Assembly: GCA_018303205.1 (NCBI GenBank)
Contig: JAGVYP010000031.1
Location: forward strand, 1-35,448
Reading direction: 5' to 3'
Origin: Candidatus Woesearchaeota archaeon
GTDB lineage: Archaea > Nanobdellota > Nanobdellia > Woesearchaeales > JAGWAF01
DNA: 35,448 nt
Part shown: in pieces, positions 1-7,750 of the stretch
Layout of the letters: every line of letters begins with the position of its first letter
Numbering within the stretch: position 1 is the first letter of the stretch
Translations under genes and position numbers: made by a program
Notes under the pieces: model-generated
What the model was told of the DNA's origin: nothing
Databases searched by the model: none
What the model saw: the letters and a program-made list of their open reading frames with translations, nothing else

Positions 1-1
1 T

Positions 2-1642
2 AATCTTTTCTTTGCTTATTTGAGAGCAAGAAAAGGAAAAAGTACAAGGCAGTATGTTCTTGATTTTGAAAAAAATTTAAATCAAAGTCTGATGCAATTA
101 CAACAAGAATTGATTACGCAAATCTACAAGCCAAAACCGCTAGAAACTTTTATCTTGCGTGATCCTAAAACTAGAAAGATCAGCAAATCAGATTTTAGGG
201 ATAGGGTTGTGCATCATGCACTCTGCGCCATCATCGAGCCATTATTTGATAAAAGGTTCATCTATGATTCGTATGCTAACAGAATAGGTAAAGGAACGCT
301 CAAAGCTATAGAGCGTTTTGATGAATTTAAGAGAAAAGTTTCAAAAAATAATACGAGAACTTGCTATGTTTTGAAGGCTGATGTCAAGCATTACTTTGAT
401 ACCGTGGATCATAAAATTCTTATAAATATGATCAGTAAAAAAGTGAATGATGAAAATATAATATGGTTGATACAATGTATTCTTGATAATCACAAAACTA
501 ATGATAAGTGTATAGGCATGCCTTTGGGTAATCTTACTTCACAATTCTTTGCAAATATTTACCTTAATGAGCTTGACCAATTTGTTAAACATCAATTGAA
601 AGCAGAATACTATCTCAGATATGTTGATGATTTTGTCATCCTGCATCATGAAAAAAGTCTTTTGAATATCTATAAGCAAAAAATAGATGAATTTCTAAAA
701 AACACTTTAAGATTAGAACTTCATCCTGACAAATCAAAAATTATCAACCTTCATCATGGCATTAGTTTTCTTGGTTTCAGAATTTTTTATCATCATAAGA
801 TTATACGAAAAAAGAACAGAAGAAAATTAGAATCAGCGCTGGATATTATGAAAAAAGAATACAAACAAAACATGATTGATAGAGAGAAAATTGTAGAACG
901 CTTCGAAGGATGGATCAACTACCTAAGCCATGCAAACACTTTCAAATACAGAAGACATCTCTTAAGGCTTTTCAATCAAAACTTCCCATTGAACGCCCCC
1001 CCCTGTACACAGAACACTACGACAACAAGGGGAATACAGTCTGCTAAAAAACATGAAAATTTCATCACCAAACTAGAAACAAACAATTCTCCATTCAGCA
1101 GACAAAAAACACTACAACTCTACAAAAAAGGATTAAAAATCAATGAAATAGCAAAAAGAAGAATCATCAAAGAATCAACAGTATGGGAACACCTCATCAA
1201 AAGCATAGAATACAACCAACTATCAGTCTGGAAAATTCTGCCTAAAGAAAAAATACAAAAAATACAAGAAAAAATATACAGTGCGGAAGACAAACTCAAA
1301 GACATCAAAACAAGAATAAAAGACAATACCATAACCTACAATGAAATCGCTTGCGTACTCGCACATTTCAAAAGCAAAACAAGAACAAAAAATATTATCC
1401 ATCACCTCAACGGGTACAAAAAAAACCATTGCAAAAGAAAATGCTATTTTAATCCAGAACAAAGAAAGCAATGCGAACAAAAATTCAATCAACTCCTAAC
1501 ACAAAATCCTGCCTTAGCAATGCAAAGAAAAGAATTCCTAGACTTCTTTAATAATCAACTTATTATTTGCATACTTCCAGAAAAAGAAAAAAGAGCATAT
1601 CTGAGCTGGAAAGAGTTCAGAAATAATATCAAAAAAAGTTAA
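2..1642 (+). CDS. Reverse transcriptase (DGR-like) fused to RecQ-type helix-turn-helix, 5' partial
   Basis: RNA-directed DNA polymerase. The track starts at a TTG (20), but the frame stays open to the window edge and the residues before it continue the RT fold, so the true start lies outside. RT motifs are in order: DVKHYFDTVDH (about residue 121, first catalytic Asp), GMPLGNLTSQFFANIYLN (about 169), YLRYVDDFVIL (about 200, catalytic DD), then LELHPDKSKI and ISFLGFRIF. The GxxxSQ form of motif 4, in place of QGxxxSP, is the hallmark of diversity-generating-retroelement RTs. After about residue 325 comes a linker with a C8 tract, then a helix-turn-helix (INEIAKRRIIKESTVWEHL) resembling the C-terminal HTH of RecQ helicases, then a Cys/His-rich patch (HCKRKCYF...QC). 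No template or variable repeat is visible in the window. The gene ends tail-to-tail with the next one, overlapping 4 bp. Confidence 0.88.
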   Translation, partial: NLFFAYLRARKGKSTRQYVLDFEKNLNQSLMQLQQELITQIYKPKPLETFILRDPKTRKISKSDFRDRVVHHALCAIIEPLFDKRFIYDSYANRIGKGTLKAIERFDEFKRKVSKNNTRTCYVLKADVKHYFDTVDHKILINMISKKVNDENIIWLIQCILDNHKTNDKCIGMPLGNLTSQFFANIYLNELDQFVKHQLKAEYYLRYVDDFVILHHEKSLLNIYKQKIDEFLKNTLRLELHPDKSKIINLHHGISFLGFRIFYHHKIIRKKNRRKLESALDIMKKEYKQNMIDREKIVERFEGWINYLSHANTFKYRRHLLRLFNQNFPLNAPPCTQNTTTTRGIQSAKKHENFITKLETNNSPFSRQKTLQLYKKGLKINEIAKRRIIKESTVWEHLIKSIEYNQLSVWKILPKEKIQKIQEKIYSAEDKLKDIKTRIKDNTITYNEIACVLAHFKSKTRTKNIIHHLNGYKKNHCKRKCYFNPEQRKQCEQKFNQLLTQNPALAMQRKEFLDFFNNQLIICILPEKEKRAYLSWKEFRNNIKKS

Positions 1643-2181
1643 GGCCGCGTATAGATAGCGACTGGTGTTCCTCCTATTCTGAAGGAGCGTATTTTTTTGA
1701 GGGATTGGGGATGGAATTCATAGCCGTACACGACAAGTTTTCCGTTGAGTTCTTTAAGGAATTTTTTTTCAAGTGCTAAATCGTGTTTATCAGGATGAAG
1801 AAAGATAAGATCATAGGTTGAAAGGTTGTGGTGCATGTAATCTCCTTGGATAAAGGTTGCGGGAAGTTTGAAATGGTTTGCCATATGTTGCGCAACGTGA
1901 TGAAGCTGTTCGTCATATTCAATACCATGCGCTTTAGTGAAGAGTGATGCGAGGAGAACAACTTTTCCGTCTCCTGATCCTAAGTCAAGGAAAGATTTGG
2001 TTTGGTAGAGGTTGAGGTATCCTATGAACAAGTCCCAGATTTCGTCATGTACTGCTGGTCCCCAGAATCCGACTTGAGTAGACCGAAGGGGTAGTTTTCC
2101 TGTTTTGAAAAGTGATTGGTAATAGGCATGGTAAGCTTCTTTTAATGCTGTATTCCAGGCTTTGAGATCGTCCTTCCCCAT
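1639..2181 (-). CDS. Class I SAM-dependent methyltransferase-like protein
   Basis: A 180-residue Rossmann-fold methyltransferase with unknown substrate. Motif I is FLDLGSGDGKVVLLAS (about residues 65-80), followed by an acidic residue closing strand 2 (GIEYDEQ) and a motif IV-like DLIFLHPDKHD. The short helical N-terminus (WGPAVHDEIWDLFIGYL) resembles small archaeal and bacterial proteins annotated as DOT1-like or class I methyltransferases; this is family-level recognition only. A TTTTTAAGG box (2205-2213) lies about 27 nt upstream of the ATG, consistent with leaderless transcription. A perfect palindrome CTGCTTAAGCAG (2186-2197) lies between that box and the start. Structured element copy A ends about 90 nt upstream. 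It could equally be a protein or an RNA methylase. Confidence 0.75.
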   Translation of the reverse strand: MGKDDLKAWNTALKEAYHAYYQSLFKTGKLPLRSTQVGFWGPAVHDEIWDLFIGYLNLYQTKSFLDLGSGDGKVVLLASLFTKAHGIEYDEQLHHVAQHMANHFKLPATFIQGDYMHHNLSTYDLIFLHPDKHDLALEKKFLKELNGKLVVYGYEFHPQSLKKIRSFRIGGTPVAIYTRP

Positions 2182-2272
2182 AGTTCTGCTTAAGCAGGAA
2201 GGGATTTTTAAGGTTTGTGGTAGAAAATCCTTTTTTTCCTTTGTTACTTATTTTTTATTATCTTCTTTAGAA

Positions 2273-2371
2273 GGTCATCACGGAGATCTGCTGTTCCGTT
2301 GATCACAGGTTTTGCGTCGAACATCCTGCATAAATCGGGTGTTCTCCTGGTTGTGCTCCAAGGTGATGACC
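2273..2371 (-). ncRNA. Structured element copy A (candidate RNA family)
   Basis: Read on the minus strand: basal stem GGTCATCAC / GTGATGACC, a CTT bulge, then GGAG / CTCC; hairpin P2 (GAACACCC / GGATGTTC) capped by the 10-nt loop GATTTATGCA; hairpin P3 CTGT / ACAG capped by GATCAACGGA. The loops match copies B (11.9 kb) and C (21.8 kb) almost base for base, while the stems differ but still pair. It sits in the gap between the NFACT-R gene and the methyltransferase gene, which holds nothing else I recognise. The fold was drawn by eye. Expression and function are unknown. Confidence 0.6.
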
Positions 2372-2436
2372 ATGCTAACAGTGAATTTCGACCTGAGGAT
2401 GGTGACCTTAAAGAAGAATACAAACTCTTTTTTTAT

Positions 2437-3210
2437 TCAATTGACGAGGTCAAAGGTTCCTGCTGGGAGTGCTCTGATGATGGCATCGAGGTCTTGATAA
2501 GAAAGTTGTTTTGCTATTTTTTTTGCTATGTTGCTCACTTTTTCTTTGCCTTGGCGTATTCGTACTAGTGTTTTGCAGTGTTGTTTTACAGCTTCATAGG
2601 GTCCTGCCATGATCTCATAATCCGGTGTAATGCCTAGGGCGAGGTTGATCTTATTTTCTACATAAGTTGTTTTGCCTCTGATCATAAATGCTCCTTTCGC
2701 TAGGTATTCTCCTGCTTGTGCTTCTTTGCTGACTTGTTCTGGTTGTACAGAAAAGACTGATTGGGTGCTTAATCCTAACTGGAATGCTCTGCTGAAGGTG
2801 CAGGTTGCATCTGCTGTTTCTGCAATTGCTTGCTGGGAGATTTTTCTTCCTTCGCTTTGGATGACAAAGAAGGGGCTTCCTGCCATGTCGGTATGAAAGA
2901 CGAGGTCTTCTTTTGCAGTGTGTTTTTTGATAACGATTTCGTTTGTTGTTGCATCCCTGCCTCCAAGGACTAGAAATCCGTCGCTGGTTTTAAACCATCT
3001 GAACTTATGATACCATTTTTTGGGTGCTGTTTGAAAAGGGGTTTTTTGTACTGTTTTTTCTTCTTCTTGAAGGAGTTTTTTCTTTTGGGCTTCCCAATGG
3101 ATAATGGCGGTGTGTGCTCCTTCTGCTTTTTTCTTTGCTTTTTTAGCTTTCTCAAAGTAGGATTGCGCATTTTCTTCTAGGGATTTCATGAGGGAAAGCA
3201 CGATTTTCAT
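2437..3210 (-). CDS. Stand-alone NFACT-R (DUF814) domain protein, Rqc2/NEMF-like C-terminal half
   Basis: 257 residues. A charged helix with SLEENAQSYFEKAKKAKKKAEGA (about residues 9-31) matches the start of the NFACT coiled-coil region. The NFACT-R domain follows (about 65-245), with WYHKFRWFKTSDGFLVLGGRDATTNE, the hallmark HTDMAGSPFFVI, and AKGAFMIRGKTTYVE. Full archaeal NFACT proteins (Rqc2/NEMF/RqcH relatives in ribosome-associated quality control) are about 600-700 residues with NFACT-N and HhH domains first. Those domains are absent here, and the next gene upstream is divergent and unrelated, so this is a separated C-terminal half. The ATG lies about 26 nt from a TATA box shared with the divergent gene. 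A role in binding tRNA or ribosomes is inferred from the family. Confidence 0.85.
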   Translation of the reverse strand: MKIVLSLMKSLEENAQSYFEKAKKAKKKAEGAHTAIIHWEAQKKKLLQEEEKTVQKTPFQTAPKKWYHKFRWFKTSDGFLVLGGRDATTNEIVIKKHTAKEDLVFHTDMAGSPFFVIQSEGRKISQQAIAETADATCTFSRAFQLGLSTQSVFSVQPEQVSKEAQAGEYLAKGAFMIRGKTTYVENKINLALGITPDYEIMAGPYEAVKQHCKTLVRIRQGKEKVSNIAKKIAKQLSYQDLDAIIRALPAGTFDLVN

Positions 3211-3231
3211 ATGCGAAAGTGGAGGGAAATA

Positions 3232-3240
3232 TTATATAAA
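3232..3240. promoter_or_regulatory. Bidirectional TATA box
   Basis: TTATATAAA sits about 26 nt from the ATG of the minus-strand NFACT-R gene (leaderless spacing) and about 50 nt from the ATG of the plus-strand charged protein. Its near-palindromic form suits use in both directions. Confidence 0.5.
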
Positions 3241-3288
3241 TGTTCGTAAATAGAAAAAGATAAAAACTCAAGAGAGAAATAAACCAGT

Positions 3289-3939
3289 ATGGTGCAAAAG
3301 AAGGATAAGTTTAGGAAATTAGGTTTGCCTGTTCCTGATTATCAGCCTCGCTTTTCTAAGGATTTTCCGCGTCTTGAGCCTCGTGATGATGAGGAGCTAG
3401 TTGAAGTAGATGAGGACCAAGAGGAGGAAGGAGAGATTTTTGATGCGGGTAATTATAAGTCTGAAGAGGAAGTTGAAGGAGAGGTAGAGGAAGCTCATGA
3501 AGAAGTAGAAGAAAAAGGTGGTTTTTTCAGATGGCTTCTTGGTAAGGAAAAAAAGAGAGAAGGGGTAATAGAAAAACCTGCAGAGCTTGCGAGGGTAACA
3601 GAGTTTATTCATAAAAAGCAAAAGAAGGAAGTTCCCCAAGTAAAGGAAACAGAAGAAGGCACTGTGGTTATGCAGCCTCGGGAAGAAACGATAGTAAAGA
3701 GTGAAAAACCCGAGATTGCTTCTGGTTTTGAAATTCCCCAAGAGATATTAAAATCTGAGCATACCGAGAAGATGATAAAGAAAACAAGAAAGATCAGGTT
3801 ACCAAAAGAGAAGAAGATGCATATTGAAAGGATTATAGAGCAGCATAAGCCAAAGACGTACACCAAACCGTATGTTGATTATAAGAATCTCAAGCAGGAC
3901 TTGGAAAGTGTTAATAAAAGACTGGCAGAGTTGCAATAG
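3289..3939 (+). CDS. Hypothetical highly charged protein
   Basis: 216 residues; not recognised. There is no signal peptide or membrane segment. An acidic stretch (residues about 33-80, rich in E and D) is followed by a short hydrophobic/basic patch GGFFRWLLGKEKKRE, a mixed linker, and a strongly basic C-terminal third (KKTRKIRLPKEKKMHIERI). The last segment, VDYKNLKQDLESVNKRLAELQ, looks like a short amphipathic coiled coil. The composition suggests a flexible protein that contacts nucleic acid or a partner, but this is only inference. It is divergent from the NFACT-R gene and followed by a repeat-rich gap. ATG is the natural start, with no competing upstream codon. Confidence 0.7.
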   Translation: MVQKKDKFRKLGLPVPDYQPRFSKDFPRLEPRDDEELVEVDEDQEEEGEIFDAGNYKSEEEVEGEVEEAHEEVEEKGGFFRWLLGKEKKREGVIEKPAELARVTEFIHKKQKKEVPQVKETEEGTVVMQPREETIVKSEKPEIASGFEIPQEILKSEHTEKMIKKTRKIRLPKEKKMHIERIIEQHKPKTYTKPYVDYKNLKQDLESVNKRLAELQ

Positions 3940-3989
3940 AGCTGTACTTATTTTCTAAGTTTTTTTGTCTATTTTAGATTTTTGTTTTG

Positions 3990-4139
3990 AAATGTCAAAA
4001 ACCACCAATCAGAGATTGGTGGCATGTGGCGACATGCCACTATCAAGAGGTTTTTGAGCATGCTCAAAAATTTTTTACTATTGAGAGTCCATTGGCTTCC
4101 AGCCACTAGTCAGAGACTAGTGGAAAATTTTTGACATTT
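3990..4139. repeat. Palindrome-rich MITE-like element, copy 1
   Basis: A 150-bp element bounded by 12-bp terminal inverted repeats, AAATGTCAAAAA (3990-4001) and TTTTTGACATTT (4128-4139). Inside are successive hairpins: CCACCAATC/GATTGGTGG-type, GGCATGT/ACATGCC, the perfect palindrome TTTTTGAGCATGCTCAAAAA, and CCACTAGT/ACTAGTGG. A diverged, longer copy lies at 22024-22229. There is no ORF inside, so any movement would need a helper in trans. No target-site duplication could be called with confidence. Confidence 0.75.
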
Positions 4140-4206
4140 TTATGTTTTTTAGTTTGTTGGTGGTTTTATAAAAAGAAAAATAAAAATTCCTTGTGCCTAA
4201 CTTTTA
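4139..4206 (+). repeat. Direct repeat with 16-mer CTTGTGCCTAACTTTT, copy 1
   Basis: TTTTATGTT..., then TTTTATAAAAAGAAAAATAAAAA, then CTTGTGCCTAACTTTT (4190-4205). The A/T block and the 16-mer recur exactly at 5483-5526, so the methyltransferase gene lies between two direct repeats. Further 16-mers are at 7696, 9377 and 9549. The T-run after the motif and the TATA-like palindrome about 34 nt before it could mean a tiny transcription unit or a terminator; no function is known to me. Confidence 0.75.
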
Positions 4207-4420
4207 TACACCCTAACTTCTAAAAACAGTCAAATGACGATAAACCAACAAATTCATTTCATCGGCTTAGTAGAAGGGGGGGGTTGAGAGCTTAAGTCGA
4301 GCTTCTTCAACTTGGTCTATTATAATAGTATATTTAACCATACTGTTTCTATAATAAGATTATATATAAAACTATCGGCAGTATTTTAAGACAAAAAATG
4401 AGAAGTTTTTTATCTACGTT
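4207..4420. other. Intergenic stretch with a G8 tract
   Basis: Part of the 481-bp gap between two convergent genes. No ORF or RNA gene seen. It contains a second CCTAACTT (4210s), a G8 homopolymer (4276-4283), which stands out in this AT-rich sequence, and A/T-rich sequence before the methyltransferase stop codon. Confidence 0.5.
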
Positions 4421-5452
4421 CTAACAAGTAACTCTTTGCCAAGTATGTCTATATAATCTTGTTGGAGGATTATCTCCTCTAAATTGCCAGGCCCATGATT
4501 CCGGACCAACATAACTTGCTGTTACTAAGGTAGTGTGAATTGGTTTCATTATAAAATGTTTAAATAATTCGTACATAAATCTTGGGTTAGTGAAAAGAGC
4601 TTTTTTATAAGATTGACACCAATGTTCGGAAGTCAATCTATAATCCTCTGTTCCATCAACTTCTTTGACCAAATCAAATTTTCCATTTGCACAATTTGAA
4701 AGCTGACCTCTTATTGGATAATATCCACCATACCCTACATGAAGAATTGAAGCATGAAACCCAATCTCATCAAATATTTGTAAAAGAGGGTTTCTTAAGA
4801 ATTTTTTTGGGTCTATATGCTCTCCACTAAAATGAATCGCAGTTGTAGCTACTCTTCGACTTAGAGATTTAGGATCTAACAGGCGATGGAAAATATCAAA
4901 CATTTCTCTATAAACTCCGTCTTGCCTTCCTTCTAATGCATCTTCTGGCTGGCAAAAATGTTCCAATGAACCATTTGCAATTATCCCATCAAATTTTTCA
5001 AACCAATCAGAAGGCAAGGATCTATAATTTAATAGATGAACATCCAGTCCTTTTGCTCTGCATTTTTTAACTTGATCCTGAGAAATTGTTATTCCGGTTC
5101 CAACAACACCTCTTTCTCTAGCTGCCTGCAGAAGTGTGCCCAGACCGCATCCAATTTCTAAAAGTCTAAAACCTTCTATTGCTAAAATCTCATCTAATAG
5201 ATATTCATGTTGATTTCTCTTTGCAGTCGTGTGATCTAAATTTTGGTTCCCATGATAAATTCCTTCAGTATAATCTTCAATACCTGCTAAGGGGGTTATT
5301 CCAGTAACTTCATATAACTTTGTTACATTTTCCGGGGCAATCCTTTGTGACATAATTCTTAGAAAATATCTTGATTTATATGTCTTACCTATCATACGTG
5401 GTGCATGAGCGTCGTGGGTAGCTAGTCTAGGTTTTATTTTATGCTTTTTCAT
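4421..5452 (-). CDS. Cyclopropane-fatty-acid-synthase-like SAM methyltransferase
   Basis: 343 residues. Class I methyltransferase core in the middle: motif I LLEIGCGLGTLLQAARERG (about 145-163), then GTGITISQDQVKKC, which is characteristic of the CFA synthase/mycolic-acid methyltransferase group, then FDGIIANGSLEHF, where CFA-type enzymes carry a similar EH pair. The C-terminal part includes a Trp-containing stretch (SEHWCQSYKKALFTNPRFMYELF) like the CFA family C-terminus. The first 75 or so residues are family-specific and not recognised. Predicted to methylate a lipid or small molecule; the substrate cannot be read from sequence. It lies between two direct repeats carrying the 16-mer, next to a MITE-like element, which suggests an acquired cassette. 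A TATA palindrome lies about 37 nt upstream. Confidence 0.8.
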   Translation of the reverse strand: MKKHKIKPRLATHDAHAPRMIGKTYKSRYFLRIMSQRIAPENVTKLYEVTGITPLAGIEDYTEGIYHGNQNLDHTTAKRNQHEYLLDEILAIEGFRLLEIGCGLGTLLQAARERGVVGTGITISQDQVKKCRAKGLDVHLLNYRSLPSDWFEKFDGIIANGSLEHFCQPEDALEGRQDGVYREMFDIFHRLLDPKSLSRRVATTAIHFSGEHIDPKKFLRNPLLQIFDEIGFHASILHVGYGGYYPIRGQLSNCANGKFDLVKEVDGTEDYRLTSEHWCQSYKKALFTNPRFMYELFKHFIMKPIHTTLVTASYVGPESWAWQFRGDNPPTRLYRHTWQRVTC

Positions 5453-5454
5453 AT

Positions 5455-5527
5455 TTTTTATGTTGTTAAAATGGGTCTTGAATTTTTTATAAAAAGAAAA
5501 ATAAAAAATACTTGTGCCTAACTTTTA
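5455..5527 (+). repeat. Direct repeat with 16-mer, copy 2
   Basis: TTTTTATGTTGTT..., then TTTTATAAAAAGAAAAATAAAAA and CTTGTGCCTAACTTTT (5511-5526). It matches copy 1 in order and nearly in spacing. The end overlaps the stop codon of the minus-strand membrane-protein gene by 2-3 bp, and the TATA-like palindrome probably also serves as promoter of the minus-strand methyltransferase gene. Confidence 0.75.
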
Positions 5528-6991
5528 GTCTGACCCTTTGATTTCTTTGATGAGTTCCCAGAGAGTCAGGAGGTATCCTCCAACGTAAAAGAGTACGGTT
5601 AAGACAAGGAAGAGGAAGAAGAGGAAAAGAATAAACCAATTTTCTTGAAGAAGAATGGGAATGGCAAAAGCGTAATATTTAATTTGGTCATAAAAAAAGA
5701 GTGTGATATATAATCCAAAGAAGAAGAAAATGCCTGCACCTCCTAAACCAACAAAGAAGTGTTTTATTTTTCGTACAAGAGAAAGGAGTGTAACAATAAG
5801 AGCTACTGCAAAGGAGATGCCGATGACCATAACAGGATGGAATCCAAAAAGAGGTGTAAAAAGATGGTTTTGAATATCAACTCCAACTAAGACCTGAGGA
5901 TTATTAATAGGTGTTATGGTAAAGACAGAAGCGAGAAGAAAACAGGTAAGAGAGATATAAAAGAGGAAAAGATAAACAAGAGGGATATGGATTTGTTTAT
6001 CACGAAAGAGGTTATACCATAAGACAGTGGGTGCTGCCATGAGAAAAATAATTCCGAGGATATTAAAAAAATAAATCCATGCAATGCTAATAATTTCTCC
6101 TAAGCTTGTTGCACCAATAATTTGTTGGGAAAAGAGTGAAAAGAACGTTTGTCTTCCTGTAAAACCGATTTGATTGAGATAAATTGCATCGTGAACACCC
6201 ATCAGCATGGGAATAACAAAATTTGCTAGGTCAGTTAAGAGGTGAAGAACAAGCATTCCTGAAATACCGAGCGCTATCGTTTCTTTTTGATGAAAGAGGT
6301 AAATGAATTTTTTATAGAATTCTTCACCTACTGCACCTAAGCGAAATAAGAGTCCTTCTGAGCTGAATCTTCTTCTGATAAGCACAAGAAAGACATACGC
6401 AAGAAGAGCCACCATGAGGAGGGGTGCATCAACAGCAACAGCTGCCCATTCCATGAAGAGGTTAAAGAATATGACAAAGAATCCGAAAAGGGTAAAGGTG
6501 ATCAGGAAAAATCGACGCGAGCTATACCAAAAAGTGTGTTGGGGATATCCTTCAGGATGAAGAACACAGAGCAAGCTTGGTTTTTTAAAGGGAAAACGGA
6601 GAGCAGCAATAAAGGAAAGAAGAAGGATCGCACTTCCGCCGATGATCAGTCCTGTAAATTCTATGGTTTTTGCATGATCGATGAGAAAGATAAAGAACTC
6701 CTTGACATAGACCACTTCGTCAACAACAGAATAAGCATAGCCAACAAGTTCTTTGAGAATGAGAAAAAAATAGCTAAAGATAAGGCTAAGGTCAAACCAT
6801 TTTTTTTGTTCTCCAAAAAAAACTTCTGTTAAGTGAGTATGATAGAGCAAGTATCCTAAAATTGCCCAAGACATAATTTTGTCAAGATAATCAAAGTCTC
6901 CTGGTAAGATTTCAAAAAAGTCAAGAACATTTAAGACAATAGCAAGTAAGAGAATAAGTTCTTCAATGCGTTTTCCAAATGTGAAGGTCAT
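5525..6991 (-). CDS. Polytopic membrane protein of unknown function
   Basis: 488 residues with about 12-13 hydrophobic segments, for example ELILLLAIVLNVLDFFEIL near the N-terminus, LIIGGSAILLLSFIAAL near 115, and a long hydrophobic C-terminal stretch. No transporter signature or catalytic motif is recognised and there is no signal peptide. The start ATG overlaps the stop of the upstream pilin-like gene by one base (TAATG), so the two are translationally coupled and probably work together, for example as a pilus-linked membrane component; that role is inference. The stop codon touches repeat copy 2. Confidence 0.8.
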   Translation of the reverse strand: MTFTFGKRIEELILLLAIVLNVLDFFEILPGDFDYLDKIMSWAILGYLLYHTHLTEVFFGEQKKWFDLSLIFSYFFLILKELVGYAYSVVDEVVYVKEFFIFLIDHAKTIEFTGLIIGGSAILLLSFIAALRFPFKKPSLLCVLHPEGYPQHTFWYSSRRFFLITFTLFGFFVIFFNLFMEWAAVAVDAPLLMVALLAYVFLVLIRRRFSSEGLLFRLGAVGEEFYKKFIYLFHQKETIALGISGMLVLHLLTDLANFVIPMLMGVHDAIYLNQIGFTGRQTFFSLFSQQIIGATSLGEIISIAWIYFFNILGIIFLMAAPTVLWYNLFRDKQIHIPLVYLFLFYISLTCFLLASVFTITPINNPQVLVGVDIQNHLFTPLFGFHPVMVIGISFAVALIVTLLSLVRKIKHFFVGLGGAGIFFFFGLYITLFFYDQIKYYAFAIPILLQENWFILFLFFLFLVLTVLFYVGGYLLTLWELIKEIKGSD

Positions 6992-7476
6992 TATACACAG
7001 GAATGAAGTGCGTCTTCTATGATCAAACTCGTTTCGCTGCAGTATAATTCAACATTATTAACATTAATTAAGGGTGTAAGTTTCACTTGAAGTGGTTTTC
7101 CTATGCCTGAATAAGGAATAGTTTTCTTTAAAGCGTGTGTTCTTTTAAGAGGCTCTTTTAATATTCCTTCAATAGTTTGCACGCCTTCTGTTCCGATCAC
7201 TTGAACGTTAAAGTTTTGAATAGCTACCTCAGGTCCGTTTTCAAGCATAATCTCAAGATGAGTGTCTTGGTAGCATGCTTGAACTTTTCCGGCTACGGTG
7301 ATTAAAGAAAGTTGTACATTGGAACATCCTGAAAATTCAGGTTGACCGACAAATTCTGCTTGATCTTCAATATAGGATTTTCCCCAGCTCATGACAACAG
7401 TTCCTAGGGCAATGGCAAATCCCATGAGGAGTAAGGTAGCGAGTAAGGGTGATACTGCTTTTTTGTTCCTGAACAT
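6991..7476 (-). CDS. Archaeal pilin-like protein with type III signal peptide
   Basis: 161 residues. The N-terminus MFRNKKAVSPLLATLLLMGFAIALG is the classical archaeal pilin start: a short basic leader, a cleavage region before AVSP, then a hydrophobic helix of about 20 residues. The rest is a beta-rich extracellular domain with four Cys (SGCSNV, VQACYQ, LYCSET, HSCV), which could form two disulfides. Processing would need a GxGD prepilin peptidase, and one is encoded at 22906-23763. TATATAAA lies 26 nt upstream of the ATG, giving a leaderless mRNA that continues into the membrane-protein gene. It could be a minor pilin or another surface filament subunit. Confidence 0.85.
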   Translation of the reverse strand: MFRNKKAVSPLLATLLLMGFAIALGTVVMSWGKSYIEDQAEFVGQPEFSGCSNVQLSLITVAGKVQACYQDTHLEIMLENGPEVAIQNFNVQVIGTEGVQTIEGILKEPLKRTHALKKTIPYSGIGKPLQVKLTPLINVNNVELYCSETSLIIEDALHSCV

Positions 7477-7498
7477 GCTTCTTCTCTCGTCATAACAC

Positions 7499-7506
7499 TA
7501 TATAAA
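7499..7506 (-). promoter_or_regulatory. TATA box of the pilin-membrane protein operon
   Basis: TATATAAA (read on minus as TTTATATA), centred 26 nt upstream of the pilin ATG at 7476. Confidence 0.6.
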
Positions 7507-7563
7507 CCTTTCGGCAAGATACCTTTTGGTGTTATTTTTATTATTTTTTTCTATCACCTTCTG

Positions 7564-7750
7564 TTTTATTCGTTTTTTACAATCCTCTTTTTTATCGTCT
7601 CTTTTCCTATTTTTGTTTGTGACTTTTTATATTTCCTTTAATTTGTTTTCGATTTTTTTATAAAAAATAATAGAAACGAAAAAAAGACATTTTTCCTTGT
7701 GCCTAACTTTTTCAAAGAAAGGTATTTTTATGTTTTTGTTCGTTTTTTCT
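7564..7750 (+). repeat. Long intergenic repeat with 16-mer, copy 3
   Basis: This gap (7477-7880) has no gene. It shares an ordered series of blocks with the gap at 9437-9590: TTTATTCRTTTTTTACAATC, TTGTTTGTG, a TTTTTTATAAAAA palindrome, ATTTTTCC/TTTTTTCC leading into CTTGTGCCTAACTTTTTCA (16-mer at 7696-7711), and TTTTTATGTTT. The two copies stand as direct repeats either side of the HIT-domain gene pair. The rest of the gap is T-rich and holds the TTTTTATAG box (7851-7859) serving the next gene. Confidence 0.7.

Noticed and set aside
2299-2568. 89-aa plus-strand ORF in the gap after the methyltransferase
   Set aside because: It runs through structured element A and then antisense to the NFACT-R gene; no recognisable protein features.
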